Source: CAZNSX01 sp964575845 (lineage in GTDB: Bacteria > UBA8248 > CAZNSX01). Taken from it: a stretch of DNA of 64,000 bases. The translations under genes were made by a program, and so were the position numbers. Of the stretch, positions 50,279 to 59,698 are shown piece after piece. The notes beneath the pieces were generated by a model. That model saw nothing but the letters and a program-made list of their open reading frames with translations, was not told the origin of the DNA and ran no database searches. The stretch is taken from assembly GCA_964575845.1 (NCBI GenBank), contig CAZNSX010000005.1, forward strand, positions 253,759 to 317,758, given 5' to 3'. Within the stretch, counting starts at the first letter, position 1. Each line of letters begins with the position of its first letter.

Positions 50279-51670
50279 TCAACGGGATTCCCCTCCATCC
50301 CGCTGCCCGTCCAGGTATTTTTCCAGGTAGGCGTCCCGAATGCGTTTGAGTTCATGCCGAGGCACCAGGCGGAAGAGCTCCCAGCCAATATCGAGGCTCC
50401 CCTCTATTGAGCGGTTCTCGTTCTCTCCCTGTTGCACGAAGCGCTCCTCGAAATCATCGGCAAAGCGAACGAACTGCTTGTCCACATCGGTAAGGGCCGC
50501 CTCACCCAGGATGACCGCCAGCTCCTTGGCCCCCTTGCCCCGGGCATAGGCGGCGAAGAGCTGGTTCATAACGTCGGCATGGTCCTCACGGGTCTTGCCG
50601 GGGCCTATGCCCTTATCCTTGAGACGGGAGAGCGAAGGAAGGACGTTGATGGGAGGGTAGATGCCCCTGCGGTGAAGCTCCCGGTCCAATATTATCTGGC
50701 CTTCGGTTATATAGCCCGTGAGGTCGGGGATGGGGTGCGTCTTGTCGTCCTCAGGCATTGTCAGGATGGGCATCTGAGTGATAGAGCCTTCCTTACCACC
50801 GATCTTACCTGCTCTCTCGTAAATGGTGGCGAGGTCTGTATAGAGGTAGCCTGGATAGCCACGGCGACCGGGAATCTCTTTGCGGGCCGCAGAGACCTCC
50901 CTCAGCGCCTCACAGTAGCTGGTCATATCTGTGAGGATAACCAGGATGTGCATTTCCTTTTCAAAGGCGAGATATTCGGCGGCCGTGAGAGCCATGCGGG
51001 GGGTGATTATGCGCTCGACGGCCGGGTCATTGGCCAGGTTTATGAAAAGGACCGCGCGGGCGATAGCGCCCGTGCGGTTGAAGTCTCTGACAAAGAAATC
51101 GTACTCCTCGAAGGTTATGCCCATGGCGGCAAAAACAACGGCAAACCCTGCGTCAGAGCCCAGGACTCTGGCCTGGCGAGCTATCTGCGAGGCCAGCTTG
51201 GCGTGGGGAAGCCCCGCTCCAGAGAAAATGGGCAGCTTCTGCCCCCTTACCAGAGGGTTCATGGCGTCGATTGCTGAGATGCCCGTCTGTATGAAGTCTG
51301 AGGGGTAGCCCCGAGCATAAGGATTAAGGGGGTTTCCATTGATATCCAGACGCTTTTCAGGAAGGATAGGAGGGCCGCCATCGAGGGGCCGGCCCGAGCC
51401 GTCAAAAACCCTGCCCAAGAGTTCCTCGGAAACGGGAAGCTCGATAGTTTTCCCAAGGAATCTCACCTTGGTGGTATTCACGTTAATTCCCGCCGTGCCC
51501 TCAAAGAGTTGCACAAGGGCCTGGCCTCTCGCAGCCATCAGGACCTGCCCCCGCCGTACCTCCCCGCTGCTAAGCTCTATCTCCACAAGCTCCTGATATT
51601 TGGCGCCCTCTACCCGGTCCACCATCATCAGGGGGCCGGCTACCTCAGCAATGCTTGTAAACTCTTTCAT
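50279..51670 (-). CDS. atpB: V/A-type ATP synthase subunit B
   Basis: 463 residues, the normal length. Family sequences are complete: GPLMMVDRVEGAKYQELVEI, PLVRGQKLPIFSGAGLPHAK (the non-catalytic P-loop position), FAAMGITFEEYDFFVRDFNR, ILTDMTSYCEALREVSAARK, EIPGRRGYPGYLYTDLATIY and ITEGQIILDRELHRRGIYPP. The B subunit alternates with catalytic A in the head ring. Normally A, B and D genes are adjacent. Here only a GDT1-family gene follows and a gene-poor stretch precedes, so the rest of the enzyme must lie elsewhere or be missing. GAGAAACTTAGG precedes the ATG. Confidence 0.93.
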   Translation of the reverse strand: MKEFTSIAEVAGPLMMVDRVEGAKYQELVEIELSSGEVRRGQVLMAARGQALVQLFEGTAGINVNTTKVRFLGKTIELPVSEELLGRVFDGSGRPLDGGPPILPEKRLDINGNPLNPYARGYPSDFIQTGISAIDAMNPLVRGQKLPIFSGAGLPHAKLASQIARQARVLGSDAGFAVVFAAMGITFEEYDFFVRDFNRTGAIARAVLFINLANDPAVERIITPRMALTAAEYLAFEKEMHILVILTDMTSYCEALREVSAARKEIPGRRGYPGYLYTDLATIYERAGKIGGKEGSITQMPILTMPEDDKTHPIPDLTGYITEGQIILDRELHRRGIYPPINVLPSLSRLKDKGIGPGKTREDHADVMNQLFAAYARGKGAKELAVILGEAALTDVDKQFVRFADDFEERFVQQGENENRSIEGSLDIGWELFRLVPRHELKRIRDAYLEKYLDGQRDGGESR

Positions 51671-52043
51671 CCTAAGTTTCTCCTTTAAATCGCCAAAAAT
51701 AGAGAAAACGTTGAACTTTTTATAGCACTCCGGGTGGGGGAAGTAAAGCCATTTGGACGCCGGGAGAGCCTTATGCTCAAGATCGGCAGAAATTTTGCTG
51801 AATTAAACACTAAATTTCTTAATTTTGCGTACCTTTGAGCCGAAAAGATGAAAAAGACATAAGCCTCCCCGGGACAAAGGGTCGCCGTGGGTGTTAAAAA
51901 ATGGTTTTAGCTCCTTGAGCTCCTCAGTCAACGGATTTTATTCTAGACTTCATTATTTTTGGACCTGAGAAAATGGTTCGCGATCGAGAGGATGGTTCGG
52001 TGAATTTACTGATTTTCATATGGACTTTGAGGGAAGAGAGCTT
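51671..52043. other. Divergent intergenic region, no gene
   Basis: About 370 bases, AT-rich at 51780-51960. A plus-strand promoter is possible: TTGAGC (51915-51920), 18 bases, TATTCT (51939-51944), ahead of the secreted protein at 52044. No repeat or RNA signature found. A long minus-strand frame that covers this region and the next gene is judged a shadow. Confidence 0.4.
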
Positions 52044-52793
52044 ATGGTCATAAGGCTCCTGGCTGCTAAGGTCGCGCTGATAGTGGCCCTTTTCCCCCTT
52101 CCCCTGCTTGCAATGGAGGGGGCTCCCTCTTACTACGACGCCGCCAGGGCAAAAGAGATCCGCTCTCTGGATAGCCATTACACAGCCGAGCAGATTGATT
52201 TCATGGTCAGGACAATATTTTCTTACGCTCCGAACCAGGACATCTGGTCCCATCGCTGGGCCCGAAAGAGGAAAACTCCAGAGATTGCGCAGATAACGAT
52301 TCTGGACTCCTCTGATGGCTACGGAGTCCTTAGCTACACCAGCATCAAACTCAAGGAGGAGGCCCAGTCTTATATCGTAGTGGTAGCGGGAAATGAGGGT
52401 AATCCCCGAGAGAGAATCTGGGTCACCATGCCCGCCCTGCGGGAATATTTCATGAACGTAACAGCAGAGGATGGCACACTGCTTGAGATCGGGTCGGGAT
52501 TTTTCAGCGCAGTCTTGGCGGGCCTCCGAATCAAGGACATGCTCATTCGGCATAAGGCGCAAGGGCTTTCCTGGGAGGTGAAAGATGATGGCCTGAGCCC
52601 TCGAGAAGAGAGGGAAAATCTCCTCCTCAGGGAATTTTTCACCCAGTCTTATCGAAGGACGGGCTCCTTCCGGGAGGAAGACCTGCAGGAAGAGCGCAGA
52701 GCGTACTGCTCCGGGCGGCTCGATGAGCCAGGAATGGAGCAGGGCGAGGTGCGCAATCCTATCTGCAAAAATGTTATTTCCACGAAGACCTAG
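52044..52793 (+). CDS. Secreted protein of unknown function (gene 1 of pair)
   Basis: 249 residues from ATG 52044 (GGGAAGAGAG upstream), with signal peptide MVIRLLAAKVALIVALFPLP. The mature part has mixed alpha/beta composition with no recognised motif: SYYDAARAKEIRSLDSHYTA, QITILDSSDGYGVLSYTSIK, ERIWVTMPALREYFMN. The C-terminus is charged with three Cys. It overlaps the next secreted protein gene by about 22 bases, so the pair forms an operon of exported unknowns. Confidence 0.6.
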   Translation: MVIRLLAAKVALIVALFPLPLLAMEGAPSYYDAARAKEIRSLDSHYTAEQIDFMVRTIFSYAPNQDIWSHRWARKRKTPEIAQITILDSSDGYGVLSYTSIKLKEEAQSYIVVVAGNEGNPRERIWVTMPALREYFMNVTAEDGTLLEIGSGFFSAVLAGLRIKDMLIRHKAQGLSWEVKDDGLSPREERENLLLREFFTQSYRRTGSFREEDLQEERRAYCSGRLDEPGMEQGEVRNPICKNVISTKT

Positions 52794-53580
52794 CCCGGGT
52801 AGGGACAGGCTCCCCAAGAGACTGGTTCCCTTATCAGTACTTTTCCTTTTCCTCCTCACCTCTACCTTTGCCTATCCCTCGGCTGATAGGGTCAGGGAGA
52901 GAATGCTCCTTCAGAAGGTGCCGGATGGCTATTTGAAGGAGGTGAAATTCCTGCTGGAAAACTATACGGTGAAGCGAAAATGGGAGGGTTTCTCCTTCAA
53001 GAGCAAAGAGAGTGTCCTCGCCTTTCTACTGGACCGCATCCCCCTTGCGGCTTCAATGGCCCGCTCTCTTAAGCTTTCCCGGTATATCGTTGAGAAGAAT
53101 GGCGATAACAGCTACCACCTGGATAATCAAAATGGCCTCACGGGTACCTTCAAGCTCGTCTATAGCGAGGGCAATACCCGCATCTACCGGGGAGAGGGGG
53201 AGTATAACGGCTGGCTCATCCGCGGGCTCAAGGGCTGGGGATTCACCTATATCCACTACCGGGAGAATGTTAAGGACGGTGAGACTTACGTAGTCAACGA
53301 CTTCTACTCCTATTTCCATGTGGAAGAGAGCTTCACAGCGCTTCTCATAAAGGTAGTGGACACTATTTTGAGAATGCTTGCCGATAAGGAGATAAACCAG
53401 TCCATCGAGGCGGCCAGGGTCTTGAGCGAGACGCTGGCAAAGGAGCCTCAAAGACTTTACGAGAAGATGAGAGAGGATAAGTTCGTCACCAAGGCGGAGC
53501 TTGAAGAGTTCAGGAAAGAGTTTTTAGGCTCTGAGAATAAGCTGAGCCTGAGCCCCTATTTTCCGAATACGGGGCTTTAG
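52771..53580 (+). CDS. Secreted protein of unknown function (gene 2 of pair)
   Basis: 269 residues from ATG 52771, the first position that leaves an intact signal peptide (basic N-region, LVPLSVLFLFLLTSTFAYPS). It has no ribosome site and overlaps the upstream gene, so translation may be coupled. The mature domain has the segment LKLSRYIVEKNGDNSYHLDN, then TGTFKLVYSEGNTRIYRGEG and GWLIRGLKGWGFTYIHYREN, suggesting a beta-rich lipid- or ligand-binding fold, followed by a helical C-terminus (EINQSIEAARVLSETLAKEP). No family recognised. It is convergent with the Do-type protease. Confidence 0.65.
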   Translation: MLFPRRPSPGRDRLPKRLVPLSVLFLFLLTSTFAYPSADRVRERMLLQKVPDGYLKEVKFLLENYTVKRKWEGFSFKSKESVLAFLLDRIPLAASMARSLKLSRYIVEKNGDNSYHLDNQNGLTGTFKLVYSEGNTRIYRGEGEYNGWLIRGLKGWGFTYIHYRENVKDGETYVVNDFYSYFHVEESFTALLIKVVDTILRMLADKEINQSIEAARVLSETLAKEPQRLYEKMREDKFVTKAELEEFRKEFLGSENKLSLSPYFPNTGL

Positions 53581-53686
53581 CTTTTACCACTGATCAGTCA
53601 AGTCTCCTTTCTCCCGGCATCCCGTCTCTTGAGAGCTGAGAGGCTCTATCATTCCTGAGGTCAAGACACCGCCGAATTCGGCACCT

Positions 53687-55066
53687 CTATGAGATGACGA
53701 TGAACAGCATGAGATCACCGCGGAGGACGTTGAGCGCGATCACCCGCTCCGCCTTCTTCAACGCCACGCCCAATTCGTCGACAGAACGGATCTTCTGGCG
53801 GTTCACCGCCACGATGATATCGCCCTCCCGCAGTCCATGCCGCCAGGCGGGGCTGCCCGACTCCAGCTTGGCAACCAAGACTCCTTCCACCTTACCGAAC
53901 ATCGGCATGCCTTTCTGGATGTTCTCGAATGTGGCGCCCGCCAGCTGCGGGACTGTCTGCCCGCCCGCGAGGGCGGCCTCAACAGGTTTCCCGACGCGCG
54001 CCCGGACCGTTTCCTTACGCCCATCCCGGATCAGCGCCAGCTCGACTTCGGTATCTACAGGCACGAGCCCGATGCGGTTTCTCAAATCGGCCGAGCTACG
54101 AATGCGCTTTCCGTCCACTGCGATAATGACGTCGCCCGCCCGGATACCCGCCTTTTCGGCTGGGGAGCCGGGCTCCACCTGGGTGACGACCGCCCCGCTG
54201 TCCTCTTCCAGTCCAAGGGCTTTGGCCAGGTCGGGCGTGAGGTTCTGAATGCCGATGCCGAGCCGCCCGCGGCGCACTTCGCCGAACCTGATTAACTGGC
54301 CCATCACGGCCTTTGCCATGCGGCTCGGCACGGCAAACCCGATCCCGACGTTGCCGCCCCCCGGCGCAATAATCGCCGTATTAATTCCGATTAGCTCTCC
54401 TTCCAGATTGACCAGGGCTCCACCGGAGTTCCCAGGGTTGATCGAGGCATCTGTCTGGATGAAATCCTCGTATCCCTCGATATTCAGGCCACTTCGCCCA
54501 AGAGCGCTGACGATTCCGGACGTGACAGTTTGGCCGAGTCCGAACGGATTTCCTATGGCCACTACAAAATCGCCTACCTGTAAGGCGTCTGAATCCCCAA
54601 GAGGAAGCGCCTTCAGATTTCCCGGATTGATCTCCAGCAGGGCAATATCCGTGCCTGTGTCGCTTCCAATCAGCTTCGCCTTGAACTTGCGCCGATCCTT
54701 CAAAGTAACCACGATCTCTTCGCCGTTCTTAATAACATGGTGGTTGGTCAGTACGTATCCTTTTTCGGCGTCCACGATCACACCCGAGCCCGCCGCCTGG
54801 AACTCACGTTCTTGGGGCTGCTCGGGAACATTGAAGAACCTGCGGAAAAAGGGGTCACTGAACAGCGGATTTTGCTGGACAGCGACTCGCCCGCGGACAG
54901 AGATATTGACCACCGCGGGCGTAATACGTTTGAGCAGAGGCGCCAGAGTCGGAATTCCTTGACCATCGCTCCCTAGACCCAGTGGCGTCCCCGCATCAAC
55001 ATGTGAACCAACGGCACCGATCAAAAGAATCAACAAAACAAGCCAATAGTAATGACGCTTTCGCAT
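53687..55066 (-). CDS. degQ: Do/DegQ-type periplasmic serine protease with two PDZ domains
   Basis: 459 residues with signal peptide MRKRHYYWLVLLILLIGAVG. Trypsin-like triad: His 110 (YVLTNHHVIKNG), Asp 140 (DTGTDIALLEI) and Ser 214 (NPGNSGGALVN). PDZ1 spans about 265-355 (RRGRLGIGIQNLTPDLAKAL) and PDZ2 about 385-455 (VEGVLVAKLESGSPAWRHGL, REGDIIVAVNRQKIRSVDEL). It degrades or refolds misfolded envelope proteins. It is a single gene, followed on the minus strand by 105 bases without a terminator. Confidence 0.95.
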   Translation of the reverse strand: MRKRHYYWLVLLILLIGAVGSHVDAGTPLGLGSDGQGIPTLAPLLKRITPAVVNISVRGRVAVQQNPLFSDPFFRRFFNVPEQPQEREFQAAGSGVIVDAEKGYVLTNHHVIKNGEEIVVTLKDRRKFKAKLIGSDTGTDIALLEINPGNLKALPLGDSDALQVGDFVVAIGNPFGLGQTVTSGIVSALGRSGLNIEGYEDFIQTDASINPGNSGGALVNLEGELIGINTAIIAPGGGNVGIGFAVPSRMAKAVMGQLIRFGEVRRGRLGIGIQNLTPDLAKALGLEEDSGAVVTQVEPGSPAEKAGIRAGDVIIAVDGKRIRSSADLRNRIGLVPVDTEVELALIRDGRKETVRARVGKPVEAALAGGQTVPQLAGATFENIQKGMPMFGKVEGVLVAKLESGSPAWRHGLREGDIIVAVNRQKIRSVDELGVALKKAERVIALNVLRGDLMLFIVIS

Positions 55067-55267
55067 TGCCCTTCCCTCCGACTCGAAACGGGTTTGAAGT
55101 CACCCTCATATTATTGAGGTCGTATCCTAAAGCACGCCACGGCTTGAAAAACATATGAGCGGAGACCTTATGAAAAGTCATAAGTCTCCTCGGTCTCATA
55201 TACCGTTCCGTAGAGCATCCGTCCATGCCCCGGGCTTCGGTCGGGGCACGCATGTCCTTCCGGGCTC

Positions 55268-56830
55268 TCATGGCATACAAGCCGCATAGAATTCGCGCAC
55301 ATCCCGGGACAGTTGTTCACGCGCCTTTCGGTGCGTGTAGATCATGTGACCTGACTGATAGCGGCGCATCGTGATGTTCGAGCGTAAGCGGTCCGGCAAC
55401 CGCATCTGATCGATTACGTATTTCGTAGCGAAGTACGGCGTCACGAGATCGTAATAGCCGTGAGCGATAAAGACCTTCAGATTGGGGCTTAGCGTCATTG
55501 CCAGCTTCAGGCCGCCAGCGGTCGTCACAAAGCCCTGTTTGCTTCCAATGCCCGTTGTCCAATCCCATGCCTCGATGATGTTCCGGTTGAGCAGCTTATA
55601 GGGAAGATTCGTCTTGAATTGCAAATCCGCCCGGACATATTCGTTGAACGCAGTCGCGAACGGCCAGTTCAAACCTTCCAGCGTCGGGTCGGCCATGCTG
55701 TTGAACGTCGGATCCCCCGGCTCGGTGTCCAGCCTCGTTACCGATGCGTCGTAGACGCCGGCGATCAGCCCTCGGTCCCGCAGCAATTCCCTGGTGAAGA
55801 CATAGAACGGCACGCGGCCCTGATGACGGTTCACGAGTTCGAGAGACAATCCGATGTAGCCAGCGAGCTTAGAATGGAGCGCTTCTCTGTCGGCTTGTCG
55901 AAGGGACGCCCCCCGAAAAAGGCCCACCATATACTCTTTTGTAGCGAAGTTCTCCACCTCAGCCAAGACGGCCGCCAGCCCTGCTTTTTCGGGGGACCCG
56001 ACCGATGACTTTCTGTGATGGATGGCCGCCGCCGTGTAGCTTGGCAAAAGGAACGTCCAGGGCAGAATGTTGTAGTCCCCGCCGCGCGTGAAGGCATATT
56101 CCAGAACGGGCGAAACGAAGACGATACCCGTCAGGTCGATCCCGAAATCCGAGCTTTGCAGAACATGGGCCAAGGTCGCAGCCCGCACCCCGCCGTAGCT
56201 TTCACCCACCAGGAACTTGGGCGAGAGCCATCGATCATTCTGCGCCAAATAAAGCCGAATGAATTCCGCAACAGTCTTGGCGTCCTGCTCGACGCCCCAG
56301 AACGCCCTCCTGTCTTTCTTTTCGTCGGATACTGGACGGCTGAAACCAGTGCCGATGGGGTCGATGAAAACGAGGTCGGTAAAGATGAGCCACGTCTCAG
56401 GATTCTCCACGAGCCGCACAGGCGGCGGAGGCACCGTCCCGTCCTCGTTCAGCGCCACGCGTTTCGGCCCCAAGAGTCCCATGTGCAGGTAAGCCGACGA
56501 CGCGCCGGGCCCGCCGTTAAAGGCGAAGGTCACAGGGCGGGTTGCCGCTCTGGCGTCATCCAGGGTGTAAGCCACATAAAAGAAGCGCCCTTTCACCCCG
56601 GAGTCTGGATGCTCGAGAACGATCGTGGCGGCCGTGGCCTCGTATTTGAGCGTCCGACCGTTGAGGTTGATTGAATGGGTTGTCTTCGAAAGAGCTTCCG
56701 ATTGCGATCGCGTATCGTCAGCCTTTGACTTGGTTGGCTCACATTGTTTCTCGGCGGCAAAGGAAAGTTGGGTTCCCGACAGCAGGCCCAATATTAGGAG
56801 AAGGAGTATAGGCCTCATATAACGCATCAT
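55268..56830 (-). CDS. Serine carboxypeptidase-like protein (peptidase S10)
   Basis: 520 residues with signal peptide (LLLLILGLLSGTQLSFAAEK). The S10 signatures are complete: FNGGPGASSAYLHM (oxyanion), LVGESYGGVRAATLA (nucleophile Ser), the acid in VFIAHGYYDLVTPYFA, and the His in YQSGHMIYTH. S10 enzymes are common in eukaryotes; bacterial members with this N-terminal region are exported and probably remove C-terminal residues in the periplasm. The start could be either of the first Met pair. About 200 bases separate it from the Do protease gene. Confidence 0.92.
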   Translation of the reverse strand: MMRYMRPILLLLILGLLSGTQLSFAAEKQCEPTKSKADDTRSQSEALSKTTHSINLNGRTLKYEATAATIVLEHPDSGVKGRFFYVAYTLDDARAATRPVTFAFNGGPGASSAYLHMGLLGPKRVALNEDGTVPPPPVRLVENPETWLIFTDLVFIDPIGTGFSRPVSDEKKDRRAFWGVEQDAKTVAEFIRLYLAQNDRWLSPKFLVGESYGGVRAATLAHVLQSSDFGIDLTGIVFVSPVLEYAFTRGGDYNILPWTFLLPSYTAAAIHHRKSSVGSPEKAGLAAVLAEVENFATKEYMVGLFRGASLRQADREALHSKLAGYIGLSLELVNRHQGRVPFYVFTRELLRDRGLIAGVYDASVTRLDTEPGDPTFNSMADPTLEGLNWPFATAFNEYVRADLQFKTNLPYKLLNRNIIEAWDWTTGIGSKQGFVTTAGGLKLAMTLSPNLKVFIAHGYYDLVTPYFATKYVIDQMRLPDRLRSNITMRRYQSGHMIYTHRKAREQLSRDVREFYAACMP

Positions 56831-57258
56831 GTCAGAACATCCCTTAAATAGGTGACAAAACAGGGATCTTCCATTTCAAATCTTGACTTCGCCGTGGCTG
56901 GCCCCCATGGTGGTCTAAATCAATCATAATTCCTTCCACCGGATATTTCAAAAGTTTTTCGAAACCACGCAAACCAGTTCCTGTCGCAATCCGCCGGCCA
57001 TCGCCCCAGTTCCCGCCCGATGCTCGAAGTCATGTTAGAAGACGATGGGTCTCTTGGGCGGCCGACCGGCTGGGTCAACAGGAGGTCGACCTGCTGGTAT
57101 AAAGCTTCGACAGCCGGCAGACGGATGGTAAAGAAGCCCTATATTTTATATGCCATAGGTCTTAATAAAAACCCTCTGGGATGGAGCCTTGAGAACGGCA
57201 CCCGACCCTGCTTGATGCACCCGCTTTCCGACGGTCCCGTGAAAGATCTAGGGTGTCC
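56831..57258. other. Intergenic stretch without a supported gene
   Basis: About 430 bases. A plus-strand frame from 57020 runs into the antisense of marC and is judged a shadow. An AT-rich patch at 57140-57175 has no matching promoter elements on either strand. Nothing else recognised. Confidence 0.4.
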
Positions 57259-57858
57259 TCACGGACCCGCGCCGGAAATAATTTCCATCATCCCAAGCCG
57301 GATCATCATGACGGCTATCGCCGCGAGGAGCAGGCTCGCGACCTTGGAGATGGCCAGGGAGCCTCCCTCCCCCAGAAAGCGGGTGAGCGGTTCCGAGCGG
57401 GTCGGCACCAGCCACACGACGAGGAGATTGGCGATAAGGGCGGCAATGGTTGGCAGGTAGCCATTGTGGTCAAGCATTATGAGGAGGGTGGTCAGCACAG
57501 CGGGACCGGCGATCAAGGGGGTCCCGAGGGGCACAACCCCCATGGTTTCAGAGGGGCGCCTTCGGCTCTTCTCGGGCCTGAGGATATCCAGGATAGAGAA
57601 GAAGAGGAGAATTATCCCCCCGCAACCTTAGAAATCCGGGATTGTGACTCCGAGGACCACCAGGAGGGCCTTTCCCAGGAAGAGGAAGCTCGGGCTCAGG
57701 GAGGCGGCCGTGAGGAGGGAATGCCGGATGACCTGCTTCCGCTCTGTCGCGTCGAGGCTTCCGGCAAACCCCATGTAGATGGGCAGCACTCCGATTATGT
57801 CCAGGGCGACAAATATTGGGATGAAGGTGAAAGCAAAGGACCTGACGAAATCCGCCAC
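57259..57858 (-). pseudogene. marC: marC-family membrane protein gene interrupted by an in-frame stop
   Basis: The first part (57858 down to 57628) reads SFAFTFIPIFVALDIIGVLP to VLGVTIPDF and then hits TAA. The same frame continues GGIILLFFSILDILRPEKSR and then MGVVPLGTPLIAGPAVLTTL to the natural stop at 57259. Together they give about 200 residues, the normal MarC length with six helices. At the break the sequence TTCTAAGGTTGCGGGGGGAT would read F-K-V-A-G-G if one T were removed and one G added to the G run. It is therefore either a genuine double change or a sequencing error in the homopolymer. MarC proteins are inner-membrane proteins of unknown function. TAA at 57628-57630. Confidence 0.8.
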
Positions 57859-57944
57859 CGCCTCCCTCCCCGGTCACCCTGAGTGGCCTATTCAATATCT
57901 GGCCCGAGGATCATGTGTGAGGTATTCCCCCCAATGCTCCGCCA

Positions 57945-59504
57945 TCAAACCCGCCGCTCCCGGCCCGTCCAATACCTCTCGCGCAGTTCCCGCTTCATTA
58001 TTTTCCCGTAATTGTTCTTGGGGAGCTCATCCATGAAGTCGATTGACTTGGGCTTCTTATAACTCGCGATGTTATCCTTGCAGAAGGTGATGAGATCCTC
58101 TTCCCTGGCGGATTTTCCCGGCACGAGAGACACGACGGCCTTCACGGCCTCACCCCACGTGGGGTCGGGGACGCCTATGACCGCCACCTCTCTCACGGCT
58201 GGATGCTGGATGATGACTTCCTCTATCTCGCGGGGATAGATATTCTCCCCGGCGCTTATGATCATGTCCTTTGAGCGGTCCATGATAAAAAGATAGCCCC
58301 CTTCATCCATGTACCCCACGTCGCCCGTATGGAGCCACCCACCGCGGAGCGTCTCCGCCGTGACCTCGGGCTCTCGCCAGTATCCTTTCATGACTATATC
58401 CGAGCGCGTGACGACCTCTCCCACCTCTCGGGGCGGAAGTTCATTATCATCCGGGTCGAAAATCTTTACCTCCACATCGGTGCGCTGGATGCCCGCGGAT
58501 GAAAGCCGCCGCATCTGCTCCGGCGTCCCCTCTATGACGTGATCCCGGTGAGGGAGGTAGGTGATGGTCATGGGGGATTCGCCCTGTCCATATAGCTGCA
58601 CAAGGCAATGGCCTAATTTCCCTATGGCCTCTTTCAGGTCTTCTACATACATGGGGCCGCCGCCGTATATCAGGGACTTGAGCGAGCTCAGGTCGTATCG
58701 GTCAAGGGCCGGGCTCTCCACCAAGAGCTTCACCATGGTGGGCGCGGCCCAGACGTTAGTGATTCTGTATTCCTGAATCGTTTTGAATACGAGCTCCGGG
58801 TCGAATGACTTGGATTCGGGGATAATATTGGCCGCCCCCTTCGCGATGTTGGGCAGGGCGTAGAGACCGCTTCCGTGCGAGAGGGGAGCCGCGTGAAGGG
58901 CCGCGTCCTCGGGCCCGAGCGGGCAGATGTCCGAGAAAAAGTTCATGGCCATGGCGAGGAGGTTCCGGTGAGTCAGCATGGCGCCCTTGGGCTTTCCCGT
59001 CGTTCCCGAGGTGTAGAAGAGCCAGGCCAGGTCGTCTGGCTTTACCTCAGCATCTTCCCATCGGTCCGATTCCGCGGATATCAGCTCTTCATAATCAAGG
59101 AGGGGGCCGCCAGCTCCTGAGAGCGTGATGAGCCGCCGCGCCCGGGGTATCCGCTCCCGGATGTCGGTTATTGCCCCGTTGAATTCAGGGGATAAGATAA
59201 CGGCCCTTGCCTCGGAGTGGTCGATGATGAAAGCAAACTCATTGGGGTGAAGCCTGAAATTGATGGGTACCGCACCGCAGCCCGCCTTGAAGCAGGCGAA
59301 GATGGATTCCAGCGTCTCCGGATAGTTATACTGGAGAACCGCCACGTTATCCCCCTGCTTGATGCCGAGACGGCGGAGGGCATTCACAAGACGATTCGCC
59401 CGCGAGTTGAACTGGGCGTAGGTCAGCCTCTTCAGGCCGTGCATGAGCGCCAGATTGTCTGGAAAGGTCTGGGCTGACTTGGTCAATAATTTACCGACGT
59501 TCAC
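57945..59504 (-). CDS. Acyl-CoA synthetase (AMP-binding, long-chain fatty-acid type)
   Basis: 519 residues of the adenylate-forming superfamily. A3 motif LFYTSGTTGKPKGAMLTHRN, A5 region VQLYGQGESP, A7 GWLHTGDVGYMDEGGYLFIM, A8 DRSKDMIISAGENIYPREIE and the A10 Lys in PKNNYGKIMKRELRERYW are all present. It activates a carboxylic acid with ATP and joins it to CoA. The N-terminus NVGKLLTKSAQTFPDNLALM is typical of FadD-like or aryl-acid ligases. The M24-type gene lies 194 bases upstream on the same strand and the Mo oxidoreductase beyond it, hinting at a catabolic set, although spacing does not prove an operon. Confidence 0.93.
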   Translation of the reverse strand: MNVGKLLTKSAQTFPDNLALMHGLKRLTYAQFNSRANRLVNALRRLGIKQGDNVAVLQYNYPETLESIFACFKAGCGAVPINFRLHPNEFAFIIDHSEARAVILSPEFNGAITDIRERIPRARRLITLSGAGGPLLDYEELISAESDRWEDAEVKPDDLAWLFYTSGTTGKPKGAMLTHRNLLAMAMNFFSDICPLGPEDAALHAAPLSHGSGLYALPNIAKGAANIIPESKSFDPELVFKTIQEYRITNVWAAPTMVKLLVESPALDRYDLSSLKSLIYGGGPMYVEDLKEAIGKLGHCLVQLYGQGESPMTITYLPHRDHVIEGTPEQMRRLSSAGIQRTDVEVKIFDPDDNELPPREVGEVVTRSDIVMKGYWREPEVTAETLRGGWLHTGDVGYMDEGGYLFIMDRSKDMIISAGENIYPREIEEVIIQHPAVREVAVIGVPDPTWGEAVKAVVSLVPGKSAREEDLITFCKDNIASYKKPKSIDFMDELPKNNYGKIMKRELRERYWTGRERRV

Positions 59505-59698
59505 CTTTTTGTTCCCTTGCCCTGAAACTTTGAGGGCACCTGGCCCCCCCCCTCTCCGAGGCCTCGGCTGATTTAATCTTCATACGGGAGGAGCCCCCCT
59601 GGCCCCCCCTGCCCTTCGGCAACTTCATCCTTCTATGCCGCGGGCTGCCGGGGCGGCTCCTCCCAGAAGTCGCGCTGTATGTTCCTTTCAGAGGGCTC

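Noticed and set aside
51924..52859. 311-codon minus-strand frame
   Set aside because: Longer than the plus-strand frame it opposes, but it has no signal peptide, motif or ribosome site. The plus-strand gene has a signal peptide and a continuing operon partner.
53671..53682. GCCGAATTCGGC palindrome next to the Do protease stop, resembling a cloning adaptor
   Set aside because: Only 12 bases match, the flanking sequence is ordinary, and the gene runs normally to its stop. Chance is the simpler reading.
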